From: Microglena sp. YARC
Lineage: Eukaryota; Chlorophyta; Chlorophyceae; Chlamydomonadales; Chlamydomonadaceae
DNA length: 64,000 bases
Assembly (NCBI GenBank): GCA_022414725.1
Contig: CM039464.1
Span: forward strand, 52,579,694-52,643,693
Direction: 5' to 3'
The position numbers and the translations under genes were made by a program. Positions within the stretch are counted from its first letter, which is position 1, and each line of letters starts with the position of its first letter. The notes under the pieces are model-generated. The model searched no databases. It worked only from the letters and a program-made list of their open reading frames with translations, and was not told the origin of the DNA. Below, one piece after another: positions 1 through 14,900 of this stretch.

Positions 1-373
1 CGGCAATCGTTGGTATTCATTTTTCATTAGTTTTATTTATTGTCGCCGAGTTCGAAGAAAAATTAAAGTACACTCATGAGCTCCACCTTACAAGCAACAT
101 CTTCCAGGCAGATGGAAAGATGCTGTGCACTGTTATTATTTATTTCTGGTGTATTTATTATTAATATACCACTCTCACTATTGCATTACACCTACCCCCT
201 CCCCCCCCCCCCCCCCCCCCAACACCTCTCCCACCCTATTCACACCCCTGCACTTCTTCCCCCCCCTCCCACCCTCACATCCCCCCCAACACCTCTCCCA
301 CCCAATTCACACCCTGCACTTCTTCCCCCCCCTCCCCACCCTCACATCCCCCCCCCCCCCCCCCCCCCTGCAG

Positions 374-1133
374 TACGTCGCCTCAATTGAGGGGGGATAT
401 GTGACAGGCGTCATGGGGTCGATCTATGATGTACATGGGCGTGTGTACTCGGAGTTCACCCACTCAGCTGACAATATCCCTTCAGACATGGACCAACTGC
501 TCCAAGTGGAATGCAAGCCCTTTAAACGCCTGGCGTCCACCATCCAGAAGTACGGTCACATGTACTACCACTTTGTCCTGGGTAAGTGCAACCACCATCC
601 TTAAGTACGGTCACATGTACTACCACTTTGTCCTGGGTAAGTGCAACCACCATCCTTAAGTACGGTCTCATGTACTACCACTTTGTCCTGGGTAAGTGCA
701 ACCACCATATTGAAGTACGGTCTCATGTACTGCCACTTTGTCCTGAGTAAGTCCAATGCCTTTTTGCTGCCTTGCCACCAGGGTACTTCCATTGACCAAA
801 TTGGCCAGCGCTTTAGCGCACTTGAAAAAATCAAAACTGCGCTTTGTAGTGCAAAAAGCGCAAGAATTGCTTGCTACGCCCACAGGGGGTTGCAAAAAAC
901 TGCGCGAAACGCGCAGTGGGGCTCAAAAAGGCAGCGCGCAAAAGTGCGCTCTTGGAAGTACCCTGCTTGCCACATCCTGTTTATGACCTACCTCAATACC
1001 AACGTCCTTATATTTGAATCTCCACCCCAGCACCCCCCCTCACCCCCCACCCCACCCCACCCACCCCCTCACCCACTCCCCCCCCCCCCCCCCCCACACC
1101 CCCCCCCCACACCCCCCCCACACCCTCACCCAC

Positions 1134-1165
<32 letters not shown>

Positions 1166-1689
1166 ACCCTCACCCACTCACCCCCCCCCCCCCCCTACCC
1201 CCCCATCCCCCCACACACCCTCACCCACTCACCCCCCCACCCTAACCCACCACCCCACACCCACCCCCCCCACACGCCCCCACCCACCCCCATACCAGCA
1301 ACCCTCTTATGTTCCAAGTAAACGTTCTGTGTTGCGTAAGTTTCCAAGAAACATCGAGTCACCAGCTAAATCTGATGATAATTAATTGACCCATTACAAA
1401 CTCTATCAAGTGTTTGTAGGTGCTACCCCCCTTGACAGCATCTTCCCCCATTTCCAACCTGAGCGTGACCCAATGATCCCAACTCGCCCCCCCCACTTCC
1501 TGTCCTCCCCACAGAGGTGCTACCCCGCCTCATCTTATTGAGTCCCTACCTCGACAATAACACCAAGAGCCTCATGTTTTGGGGCTCCGCTCCTTCATCC
1601 CTTTACCCCATACCCCCATACCCCCCTAACTCCCTTACCCCTGCCCCCAACCCCTAACCTAAGCCAACCCAGTCCTATTCCCCCCCCCT

Positions 1690-1727
<38 letters not shown>

Positions 1728-4238
1728 GAGGTGCTGCCCCACCTAATCTGTTGAGCCCTACCTTGACGATGTCACCAAGATCCTCATGTTCGGAGCTCCA
1801 CCCCTTCACCCTCCATTCCTTCACCCCTCCCACCCCTTCACCCCCCTCCCTCCCACAGAGGTGCTACCCGCTTCATCTTGTTGAGGCCCTACCTTGACGA
1901 TGACACCAAGATCCTCATGTTCGGAGCTCCACCCCTTCACCCCTCCATTCCTTCACCCCTTCACCCCCTCCCTCCCACAGAGGTGCTACCCCCGCTTCAT
2001 CTTGTTGAGGCCCTACCTTGACGATGACACCAAGATCCTCATGTTTCGGAGCTCCACCCTTCACCCCTCCATTCCTTCACCCCTCCATTCCTTCACCCCT
2101 CCACCCCTTCACCCCCCTCCCTCCCACAGAGGTGCTACCCCGCTTCATCTTGTTGAGGCCCTACCTTGACGATGACACCAAGATCCTCATGTTCGGAGCT
2201 CCACCCCTTCACCCCTCCATTCCTTCACCCCTCCATTCCTTCACCCCTCCACCCCTTCACCCCCCTCCCTCCACAGAGGTGCTACCGCTTCATCTTGTTG
2301 AGGCCCCTACCTTGACGATGACACCAAGATCCTCATGTTCGGGAGCTCCACCCTTCACCCCTCCATTCCTTCACCCCTCCTCCCCTTCACCCCCCTCCCT
2401 CCCACAGAGGTGCTACCCCGCTTCATCTTGTTGAGGCCCTACCTCGACGATGACACCAAGATCCTCATGTTCGGAGCTTCCTACCAGGCTGGCTGGCTGG
2501 AGCTGCTGGCCATCCCCCAGTCCGTCACACCCATGCTCACACACACACCTAACCCCTCCCTGTCCCTCCCACAGAGGTGCTGCCCCGCATCATCTTATTG
2601 AAGCCCTGCCTTGACGATGACACCAAGATCCTCATGTTCGGAGCTCCCTACGAAGCTGGTTGGCTGGAGCTGCTCAACATTTCACTCGACAGGGTGGAGG
2701 TGTACGACCCTACAGCCACCTATTGTGCTGATGAGCTGCTCCTACCCAACCCTTCACATGTCATCACGCCGGCCAAGGAGGGCATACTCATGGTTAGTGC
2801 TGGTAGTCAGTGCCTAGGGTTGTTTTGGGATTTGTTTTACCGGTATGAGATTCCGGCAGTCAGTGCCTAGGGTTATATACTCTTTTTTCTTTTTTTACTG
2901 CCTAGCAGTGCCTAGGGTAATATACTTTTTTTCTTTTTACTCGGGGGGGGGGGGGGGGCAACTTCTAACCAAAATGACACCATCCTCCAGCTTAGTAGAT
3001 ATCATAGAGAGGATGAAGAGTCCAATATTATTTCTTAATTTGGCCCAGTAGAAAAAGTAATGGTCCTCCAAAGTTCGGGCCTGTTGGGGGGGGACGGGAC
3101 GGGACGGGGACGGGACAGGGACGGGGGGGGGGGTCAGACAAAAAATTAGGTACTTTTCAGCACTTATAGCGCTTCTCAGGCATCTCCATAAGTGCCTAAT
3201 TATTGGCCTTTTGGGACAGATGGTTTATACCCATGGACGACAGTCCAGTGAAAACAAAAAGAATGCTACAAAGTTGCTGGACCACATCAGCTCAAAATAT
3301 AAATACTTGGATTTGTGTATGCTCGGGGTTTGGGAGCCAGATGAAGTCAAACCTGTTATTTTTTCCACTATGGGGGTCCCTAATTCAGAATTCAAATGTG
3401 GGACGGAGCCAAACGCAGTCGATTTTTTTTTTTTGAATTAGGTTGGCCTGTTTTTCACATCTTCCCTTCCAAGAAATTGTCACAGCAGGTTGTGGAAGAT
3501 ACTGTGCAAGCAGTACTGGCTGTACAAAACCAAAACTCAATCAGTATTTGCACATTTTGGGCCAATTTAGGAGTCCCTAATTATGTTACAAGCTGCACAG
3601 CTGCAACTGCATTGTTTTGTGTCATTGTCTATTCAGCAAAGGGTATGGAATCACTTATGAAAAAAAACAAATTTCAAATTTCAAATCTCACTTCAAAAAT
3701 ATATTCAAAAAACAAAATTTCTTTTTCTTTTCATAAAACATCCACATCTGAGGTTAGATTTTGATTTGGGATATTTCCCAGGTATTGGCCGAAATAGCAG
3801 GTGGAATGCTGGTCTAGGCCGAAATGGCAGGTGGAATTGCTATTGCAGTTCAGAAGCCGAGGCTGAAGCGCAGCCTCCGACCTTGCAGTGGGGGTTAGAT
3901 AAGCTTTTTGTCCCGCAGAAACTTGATTCGCGATAGCTCGTGCAACCCCGTATTTGACGCGGATTGAATTTGTCCCAAAATATTTCGTACATCTCGTGTA
4001 CAGCCAACTGCCTGCCGGCCTGCTCGCCTGCCGGCCTGCTCGTGACCGAATGCCCATGGCAACAAAAAATAGCTGTGGGTCTAGCTAAAACACTCACAAG
4101 AAACGCTATCTACTCAGAATTCGATTCCGAGCATTTTGGGGTGTATACAGCTCTGTCCCACACTCTTCTCCCGAATTAGGTCATTTTGGGGATAAGGCGT
4201 ATATATTATGCCCAGGGCAGAGGGGGGGGGGGGTCCAG

Positions 4239-4302
<64 letters not shown>

Positions 4303-5908
4303 CACACACACAACGCCCTAACCAACACGTGTACAACGCCCAGCACCACCAACAATGACACCAATAACATGTGTACAACGCCCAGCACCACCAACAATGA
4401 CACCAATAACATGTGTACAACGCCCAGCACCACCAACAATTACACTAATAACAACCTTTATAACTCCATGTCGCAGTTGAGGGACACCTTCGCAGGAGCC
4501 GAGCCTCTTCCAGAGCATGAGCGCAATGTCATCATCTACTGCTCCAGATATAAGACGGCAGATCGTATGGTACGTTCCTTCAGTGAAGGTTTATGCCACT
4601 ACTTCAGTGATGGTGTATGCAACTGTACTTCAGTGATGGTGTATGCAACTGTACTTCAGTGGCGGTGTGTGCAACTGTACTTCAGTGATGGTGTATGCAA
4701 CTGTACTTCAGTGATGGTGTATGCAACTGTACTTCAGTGATGGTGTATCCAACTGTACTTCAGTGGCGGTGTGTGCACCTGTACTTCAGTAACGGGGTAT
4801 GCAACTGTACTTCAGTGATGGTGTATGCAACCACACAAGGCCCTGCATATTGCTTCACCAGCATGCCTCATTATTATTATTATTATTATTATTATTTGTT
4901 CTGCCTGCTCACTTTCTGGAGCCATTTAGGGCATTTTTGTTTTACTTTTTTATAGCGGGAGTATAAAAAAAGGGGGACACCTATCCCTAAACAACCTGAG
5001 GGGGGCTGCCCCCCCCCCCCCCCCCCTTTAAATCGAAATACCCCCTTTTTTTAAAACTTAGATATGGATTGTTGGGGTTTACAGTATGGCGCACATAATG
5101 GCATCCTCGGAATTCCCACACAGGGATTGCCTGATAGTCAAAATTCTGTTTTTCAACCCCATTCACCCAACATCCCACCCAACATCCCACCCAAGGGGTA
5201 GATACTTATTGCATAAGGTCCAAAGTGGTGCCAATGGACTGCTCTTGCCAAGGCCTACTCATGGGTGGTCTCAGAATGTCATTTGGAGGTCTGAGTAAAA
5301 AGTTAGAAAACAACTGAGGAAGGCTGACCCCATTCACCCACCCACCCAAGGGGTAGATACTTATTGCATTCAGCCACCCAAGGGGTAGATACTTATTGCA
5401 TAAGGTCCAAAGTGGTGCCAATGGACTGCCCTTATTAAGGCCTACTCAAGGGTGGTCTCAGAATGCCATTTGGAGGTCAGAGTAAAAAGTTAGAAAAAAA
5501 ACCTGAGGAGGGCTGACCCCCCCCCCCCCCCCCCCCCCCCCTAAATGAGGTGCTCAGAATGGCCTGAAAATGTCTCATAATATCGCAATGATACATGCAA
5601 CTACAGCCCCATTATCAGAACAAATCAATCGGGAGAATGAAATTTTTGGAGGCCTTGACACCTCCTGTTTAAAGTGATAATTTCGCTAAAACGGGGTCAA
5701 ACCTAGCGATCGCTATACATAGCGGAAATACAAATCCCTGTCGTACACCATACATGCCGTATCATATCATACATATTTACATGCCATATCATATATATAC
5801 GTACATATACATAATATCCAGGTATATCATACATATTTACATGCCATGCCATGTCATATATATATGTACTGAGAGTGGCGCATTACTCGGATGTAACAAT
5901 TTCAATGT

Positions 5909-5943
<35 letters not shown>

Positions 5944-8900
5944 CCAGATATATTATACATATTAACATGCCATATCATATATATAGATATACATCCACAT
6001 GTATATCCAGATATGTCGTACATATTTACATGCCACATCATATTTATAGATATACATACACATATATCCAGATACATCATACATATTTACATGCCACATC
6101 ATATACCGTATAAACATATACATGTACATCCAGATACCGTATAAACATATAAATGTACATCCATGTATCATACATGTTTGCATGTCGTATTGAATCACCC
6201 ACCATTACTACTTCAGGTCTCCAATGAGGCAGAAATTATCGCCTCCCTTAAGGGTGCCTACCCCGACGAGAAGGTGGTGGTATTCACTGGGAGCGATCAT
6301 TCCGTCACCTCCACCATCGAGCTCTTCCGCCGGGCCAAGGTGGTGGTGGGCATGCATGGGGCCGGTCTGTCCCACATGATATTCTCTGCCCCTGGCACTG
6401 CTGTGGTGGAGTTCCTGTTCATGTACGACCCCCCCATGATGTTCTGGCATGCCTCCGGCGCCCTGGGGCTGCGCTATGTGATGGTGCCGCTAGCCCAGTC
6501 CTGGTGGCTGGACCCCACAGTGCATGTTCCTGGGTTGGACGTGATCGATGCCCTGGCTATTGCGCTTAACAAGGAGGACCCAACAGGATGTGGCGCTGGT
6601 GAGAGGGGGGGGAAACATTGCGGGTGGGGGAGAGGCGGGGATGAGGCCACCTTGGCAGTGGTATTGAAATGGTGAGAGGGGGAAACGTCATGAGTGAGGC
6701 GACCGGCAGGATGAGGGTGGGTGGTGGTGGACTGTTGGGATGAGAGAGGGAGAGGATGTGGGGTGGCTATGGGGATGAAGGGCAGGGGGCAGTGTATTGT
6801 GTGTACACCCAAGCCACCCAACCCATAACCACCCTAAATAAACCACCCAGCCCACAACCACCCTAAATAAACCACCCAGCCCACAACCACCCTAAATAAA
6901 CCACCCAGCCCACAACCACCCTAAATAAACCACCCAGCCCACAACCACCCTAAATAAACCACCCAGCCCACAACTACCCTAAATAAACCACCCAACCCAC
7001 GACCGTGTTATATTACCTCTGTGCCGTAGTTGGTATTTTTGCTTTCGGGATCAGTATGAGATATGTCTAGAACTGTTTCCTTCTCTGGAGGCTGCTGTGG
7101 GGCAAGAACACGGTTTTCACCTGGTATTTAGTGGTGTAACACAAACTCCCCCCCCCCCCCCCCCCCCCCCCCCCAATCCCCCCACACCCCACCCCATGCA
7201 TCCAGGCTCAGTACGAGATCTGTCCGGTACGTGCCGCCTCTGCCCCGCTGGCATGTACAGATCATTGGCCGGCTCTGAGCACTGCAGCCCTTGTGAGAAA
7301 GGGCGTGTGGCCCCCGACCAAGGTGCTGCCTTCTGCAGCACTTGTCCTACTGGTGAGTTGTGGTTAATAGTTTAAACTTTTACATACAAGTGACTTCTGG
7401 GTAATAGACTAATAGTTTAAACTTTTACATTTACTTTTTATTGGTAATAGTTTAAATATTTGCATTTGCTGGTGAGTAGTGGGCAATAGTTTAAACTTAA
7501 ATTCATTTTAAAATCGCACCCAAAGGATTTATAAAAATAAACCTCTTGATAAATAAAATAGTCATAAATGTAATGCATTTTATGCTCCATTTGTGTGGCT
7601 CTGAACACTGCAGCTCTTGTGAGAAAGCTTGTGTGGCATGTTACTGTCCTGACCCCCTTTCACCCTTGGCATGTCTGTCATTCTAATCATCCCCCCCCAC
7701 CCCCCTCTCCAGCGATGAGCTGTTTATAAGCAACAGCACTTAAATGTCCTGACCCCCAACATCACATCAACACAACAACAACACAACAACAACAACACAA
7801 CAACACAACAACACATCACAACATCACAACAACAACATCACAACAACACATCACAACAACTCCCATCCCTCCCCTTTCACCCTTGGCATGTCTGTCGTTA
7901 TAATCATCTCCCCCCACCCCCCTCTCCAGCGATAAGCTGTTTATAAGCAACAGCACTTAAATGTCCTGACCCCCACCCTCCCCTCCCCTTCCACCCTTGG
8001 CACGCCTGTTGTTCTAATCCTCTCCCTCCCCCTCTCAAGCATCGACTATTCATGTCCACACGCAACAACAATGTAATGTCCTGACCCCCACCCACCCCTC
8101 CCCTTCCACCCTGGGCATGCCTGTCGCTCTAATCATCTCTCCCTCCCCCTCTCCAGCAATGACTATATATGTCCACACGCAACAACAATTTACTGTCCTG
8201 ACCAGTGTTTTTTATTTCAGATTTCTGTAGTCCAGGTTGAGTAGCTACTTGGACTACTCAACCTTGATTCCAGGATATTTGCGTAGCCATCGCATGGCGG
8301 AGCGCAAAGCATGGAGCCTGGGGGGGGTCAAGGGCAGGGTAATTCAAAGCGCGCGCTTTTGCGCTTTTGAGCGCTGGCTTTTTGACCCCCTCTGCGCTTA
8401 ATGCGCAGTTTTTTGCAACTCCCTGTGGGCCCAGCAAGCAATTTCTGCGCTTTTTGCACTACAAAGCGCAGTTTTTTTGTTTTCAAGTGCGCTAAAGCGC
8501 TGGCCAATTTGGCCATTTGAAGTACCCTGGTCGAGGGGCAGCGTGTCCCGATATCGGGGGGTCCAGGGGATGTAGCATTCGACAGAATGGCAACGCGTCG
8601 TCGAAAAAAGAAACACTGGTCCTGACCCCTATCCACCCCTCTCCTCTCACCCTTGGCGTACCCCACATGGTGATCGTCTGACTGGCAGCGGGAGTGGTGT
8701 GATGCATGTCCCCTGGGGAAATACACACTCCTCCCTTGTTTCCTCATACACCCACCTGCGGCGATCGGGAGGGTCCCCTAACACCTCGCCCCTTCCGGCG
8801 TTATCTTTCCCCCCCCATAGACCAACCATGTTACCATCACTTCCCCACCTCACCTTCCCCTCCCAACCTTGGCCCACCTCACAGGCACCATCACACTAAA

Positions 8901-11900
8901 AGGTCTCAGCTGTGATGCTTGCCCCGTTGACACAGACACACTGTTCCCTGGTTCCTACATGACTGGCCAGTGCTAGAGCCAGGATCAGCATACCATACAC
9001 CCACAAACCCTTACTCTCCCCCTCACTACCCCAACTAACCCTCCCCTCCCAACCTTGACACACCCCACAGGCACCATCACACTAGATGGTCTCAGCTGTG
9101 ATGCTTGCCCCGTTGACACAGACACACTGTTCCCTGGTTCCTACATGACTGGCCAGTGCTAGAGCCAGGAGCATCATACCATACACCCACAGACCCTTAC
9201 TCTCCCCCTCACTACCCCAACTAACCCTCCCCTCCCAACCTTGACACACCCCACAGGCACCATCACACTAGATGGTCTCACATGTGATGCTTGCCCCGTG
9301 GACAAAGACACACTGTTCCCTGGTTCCTACATGACTGGCCAGTGTTTAAGCCAGGATCAGCTTGCAACCATCCAGGATAGCATGTTTTCCAACAACGTGT
9401 TGGCCAAGAAACTGGTCAGCATCCCAGCCCTGACAATGAAAGCTCAACAGTTACATAATGGTGGGTTAGATTATAGTATTATTTATTTATTGGGTAAGTG
9501 GCAGGTGTGGTCTGTTGTTGTTATTGTTGGTAAGGGGATGGTGGGCTGTGAGGGGGGGGGCGGGTAGGGGGAAGTGGCAGGTGTAGTCTGTTGGTGGTGG
9601 TGGTGGTAAGGGGATGGTGGGCTGTGAGGGGGGGGCGGGTAGGGGGAAGTGGCAGGTGTGGTCTGTTGGTGGTGGTGGTGGTAAGGGGATGGTGGGCTGT
9701 GAAGGGGGGGGGGGCGGATAGGGGGAAGTGGCAGGTGTGGTCTGTTGGTGGTGGTGGTGGTAAGGGGATGGTGGGCTGTGAGGGGGGGGCGGGTAGGGGG
9801 AAGTGGCAGGTGTGGTCTGTTGTTGGTGGTGGTGGTAAGGGGATGGTGGGCTGTGAGGGGCGGGGCGGGTAGGGGGAAGTGGCAAGTGTGGTCTGTTGGT
9901 GGTGGTGGTGGTAAGGGGATGGTGGGCTGTGAGGGGGGGGGCGGGTAGGGGGAAGTGGCAGGTGTGGTCTGTTGTTGGTGGTGGTGGTAAGGGGATGGTG
10001 GGCTGTGAGGGGGGGGGCGGGTAGGGGAAGTGGCAGGTGTGGTCTGTTGGTGGTGGTGGTGGTAAGGGGATGGTGGGCTGTGAGGGGGGGGCGGGTAGGG
10101 GGAAGTGGCAGGTGTGGTCTGTTGGTGGTGGTGGTGGTAAGGGATGGTGGGCTGTAAGGGGGGGGGCGGGTAGGGGGAAGTGGCAGGTGTGGTCTGTTGG
10201 TGGTGGTGGTGGTAAGGGGATGGTGGGCTGTGAGGGGGGGGGCGAGTATGGGGAAGTGGCAGGTGTGGTCTGTTGGTGGTGGTGGTGGTAAGGGGATGGT
10301 GGGCTGTGAGGGGGGGGCGGGTAGGGGGAAGTGGCAGGTGTGGTCTGTTGTTGGTGGTGGTGGTAAGGGGATGGTGGGCTGTGAGGGGGGGGGGGGCGGG
10401 TAGGGGAAGTGGCAGGTTGGTATGTTGGTGGTGGTGGTGGTAAGGGGATGGTGGGCTGTGAGGGGGGGGGCGGGTAGGGGAAGTGGCAGGTGTAGTCTGT
10501 TGTGGTGGTGGTGGTGGTTAGAATAGTATTATTTATTTATTGTTTTGCCCACCACTCAACACCATTATCCTGCTTCCATACAGACTTGGGCCTCGACCAG
10601 CTGCAATTTTTTATTATTTTTATTTTATCTATATTTATTTATGCTCTCTTTAATGTTCTCTTTGCCCACCACTCAACATCCTTCCCCGGCTTGCATACAG
10701 ACATGGGCACTTGTGGATTCCACTGCAAGTTACACGCAGCCATCGGCCTTGTCCAGCCACAAACGTTTTGTTGTATCTTTCTGTATTTATTTATTTATTA
10801 TATTTGCCCTTCACTCTTTGCTCACCACACCCTTTCCCTAATTGTATACAGACATGGGCACTTGGGGATTCCACCGCAAGTTACACGCAGCCATCGGCCT
10901 TGTCCAGCCACAAACGTTTTGTTGTATCTTTATGTATTTATTTATTTATTATATTTGCCCTTCACTCTTTGCTCACCACACCCTTTCCCTAATTGTATAC
11001 AGACATGGGCACTTGGGGATTCCACCGCAAGTTACACGCAGCCATCGGCCTTGTCCAGCCACAAACGTTTTGTTGTATCTTTATGTATTTATTTATTTAT
11101 TGTATTTGCCCTTCACTCTTTGCTCACCACACCCTTTCCCTAATTGTATACAGACATGGGCACTTGGGGATTCCACCGCAAGTTACACGCAGCTATGGGC
11201 CTTGGCCAGCTGCAAACGTCCAAGTTTCATATGTTGGATGAGCTGTTCAACGCAGATCAGAACTCTCCTGAGGTCGGAGATCAGCTGGGGGACGAACCGG
11301 AGGACAACCAGGGCCAACAACCAGGGAGGCGAGGGCTGCTGCAGGTATGTGGTGACATACGTAGCATGAGTGGATAGAGTTAGATATACATATATATTCT
11401 TGTATTGTATATATGTAGTGAATGAGCTATTCAACACAGACAAGCTCTCCCCCAGGATCGGAGATTAGCTGGGGGACAAGCCGAAGGACAACCAGGGCCA
11501 AAAAACCAGGGAGGCAAGGGCTGCTGTAGGTATGTGGTGACATACGTAGTATGGGTGGATAGATCGAGTAATATGTAAACATACATAATATATTAATTTG
11601 TATACATACGTAGTTAGTTAATTTAGTTAGTTGGTGTTTGCATGTGGTTATATGTGGCTAACATTGCACGTACATACATACATGCTCACCCCCCACCTAA
11701 CCCCCAACACCCACCCACTCAACCACCCACCCATGCCCATACCCATTCCCCCTTGCAGTACAACATTGGACGACAGCTTGCCTCATACAGCGGTGGCTCA
11801 CCACACACTCACCCACACACACAGAAACACACACATGCACACACACACACACGAATTGCAGTACAACATTGGACGACAGCTTGCCTTGTATAGTGGCAGC

Positions 11901-14900
11901 TCTCCAACCACTCACACAGACCCCCCCCCCCCCAAACACACACCCGCACCCATTCCCCCTTGCAGTACAACATAGAATGGCAGCTTGCCTCATATAGCAG
12001 TATCTCTCCATCCACACACAGAACAACACACCCACACATACCCATTCCCCTTTTCAGTACAACATAGGACGACAGCTTGCCTCATATGGCGGTGGCCGCC
12101 GTCTGTCAGCCTATGGATCCCGCCAGCTATTGAGTTACTCAGGCAGGCAGCTCGCTTCTTATGGCAGCAGGCGCCACCTGCACCAGCAGGCCAGCTATGG
12201 CCGACGATCTCTGCTTTCTTACTCCAGCAGGTGTGTTTTCACTAAAAGTCAATTTAATCAAAATTGGGTCTGTGGAAGTTTAATTTGATTTAATATTGTG
12301 AAATAGGAGCGCAAGGGCTTTCACATAAGCTATCTAAATCAAAACTCCAAATAGAACGATGGTACTTGAACACGATAGGCTTCCGCTTAACTAAAATTGA
12401 CAATTAAATGATGTACTGAAGTCGCTACCCATGGAGGGGACGGATAACACAGACATTCAATGGGCTGGCTGACTTGAATTAATGCTGGGAAAATTTGCTT
12501 TTTCTGAATTTTATTTTATTTTTCTTTGTTACTTTGAAACGTCCCATCTGAAATAAAGATACCATGTTATGAGATTTGACTTGATGTAGTATAATGTAGT
12601 GTATGTTGTTGTTGGTGTTAATGTAGTATATCAAGAGATTTGGTATCAAGAGATTGTATTGTAATGTTGTTGATGTTAATGCAGTTGATCAAGAGATTGT
12701 ATTATAATGTTGTTGATGTTAATGCAGTTGATCAAGAGATTGTATTATAATTGTGTTGATGTTAATGTAGTTGATCAAGGGATTTGTAATCAAAGTAATA
12801 AATCGAAATAAAATAACACAACATTAAATACAATTCAATCCAATTAATTAAAATACATTGAATTAAGGATCCGAATCATTTCATTCGGGACGCGCCTCCA
12901 GGCGCTCTTAATGTTGGTGTAGTTGATCAAGGGATTTGACTTAATGTAGTGGTATACGATCAAACTAATCACTGGAGTAGCAGAAAATGCACCGGAAGCG
13001 CTTGATTCAGGTTGGAATTCGAATTATAATTAATCACTGGGGCTGATTGGGGCACAAAAGTAAAATTAATCAATGGGGTAGCACAAAATGCACCGGAAGC
13101 GCGTAATTCAGGTTAGAATTCGAATTAAAATGAATCATTGGGGCTGATTGGGGCACAAAAGTGAAATGAATCATTGGTGTAGCACAAAATGCACTGGAAG
13201 CGCTTAATTTAGGATAAATTAAAATGAATCATTGGGGCTGACCGGGGCACAAAATTAAAATTATAATTAATCTTTGGGGCACAAAATGCACTGGAAGCGC
13301 TTAATTCAGGTATCTCATACAATTAAAATATCACTGGGTCACTGGGCCACTCCGTTTCTCTGGTCCTATCAGCCTCTCTGTCTGCTGGTGCTAGAGCTAG
13401 AAGTAGGCAACTTTGCTTACAGACCTCTGTCATCTATATCAATTAAATAATCTGCATATCCCAAACATACTTTTTTTTGTTACTCACTGGGCCACTCCCT
13501 TTCTCTGTTCCTATCAGCCTCTCTGTCTGCTGGAGCTAGGAAACTTAGCCAATAGACCTCTGAACTCTATATCACTATATCACAGACCTCTGAACTCTAT
13601 ATCACTATATAACAGACCTCTGAACTCTATATCACTATATAACAGACCTCTGAACTCTATATCACTATATAACAGACCACTGAACTCTATATCACTATAT
13701 AACAGACCTCTGAACTCTATATCACTATATCACAGACCTCTGAACTCTATATCACTATATAACAGACCACTGAACTCTATATCACTATATAACAGACCAC
13801 TGAACTCTATATCACTATATAACAGACCACTGAACTCTATATCACTATACCGTATATAACTATTTGCATAGCACGAATTCCGGGCTTCGATCGTTTACAA
13901 TTTGTTGGGGTTCACCAGTGCTTGTTTCTTTAACTGCCTTTCCTGTTTGTAAGGGTGGGCAAGTCCTTTCAGTCTATTTGGCTACCCCTGGACTGTAAAA
14001 GTACATACATGCATGTACATATATCACTGTCAAAGTCTCACTCTTGTACTATTTTAAATCACGCTCTCCGTTTTCCTGAACTAACACTCAACCACCAACC
14101 ACCACTCCGTTTTCCTCTACCACCACTCAACCACCAACCACCACTCCGTTTTCCTCAACCACCACTCAACCACCAACCACCACTCCGTTTTCCTCAACCA
14201 CCACTCAACCACCAACCACCACTCCGTTTTCCTCTACCACCACTCAACCACCAACCACCACTCCGTTTTCCTCAACCACCACTCAACCACCAACCACCAC
14301 TCCGTTTTTATCAACCACCACTCAACCACCAACCACCACTCCGTTTTTATCAACCACTCCATTCCTTTATTGTTTGGTTTTGTTTGCACACCGATTACAC
14401 CCATTTCAAACACTTACCCCCCACCCCACCCCCACCCCGTGCATGCACATGCACAGGATTGCAAACTTCGGTGCCAGAAAGCTGTCAGATGTGCTCATGC
14501 CATTCGTTTAACCCAACATGCTCCCATGCACTCCCATTCACTCCCACAAACTCCCTCTTACTATCACACACTCATATAAACACTTACCACCCACCCACCC
14601 ACTCCCTCATTCATGCACACATAAAGGATTGCAACCTTTGGTGCCAGAAAGTTGTCAGCTGTGCTCATGCCATTCGTTAAACCCAATCGACTCCCACTAC
14701 CTCCCACTCACCTCGAGTAACTCTCACACACTCATACACTCACACACACTCATGAACTCTTATTCCCCCCCCCCCTCCCCCCCGCCCCCCTCCCCCCCCG
14801 TGCATGCACACGTACAGGATCGCAAACTTCGGTGCCAGAAAGCTGTCAAATGCACTCTCCGCCATGCATGTACCCCAACAGACTTCCATCCAAACGCAAG

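Noticed and set aside
9489..10515. Gly/Trp/Val-rich open frames.
   Set aside because: They are the ~75-bp minisatellite of GT61 intron 6.
13413..13859. 148-codon frame with NRPLNSISLY repeats.
   Set aside because: The 30-bp minisatellite unit is a multiple of three, which keeps any stop-free unit open; it lies in an intron.
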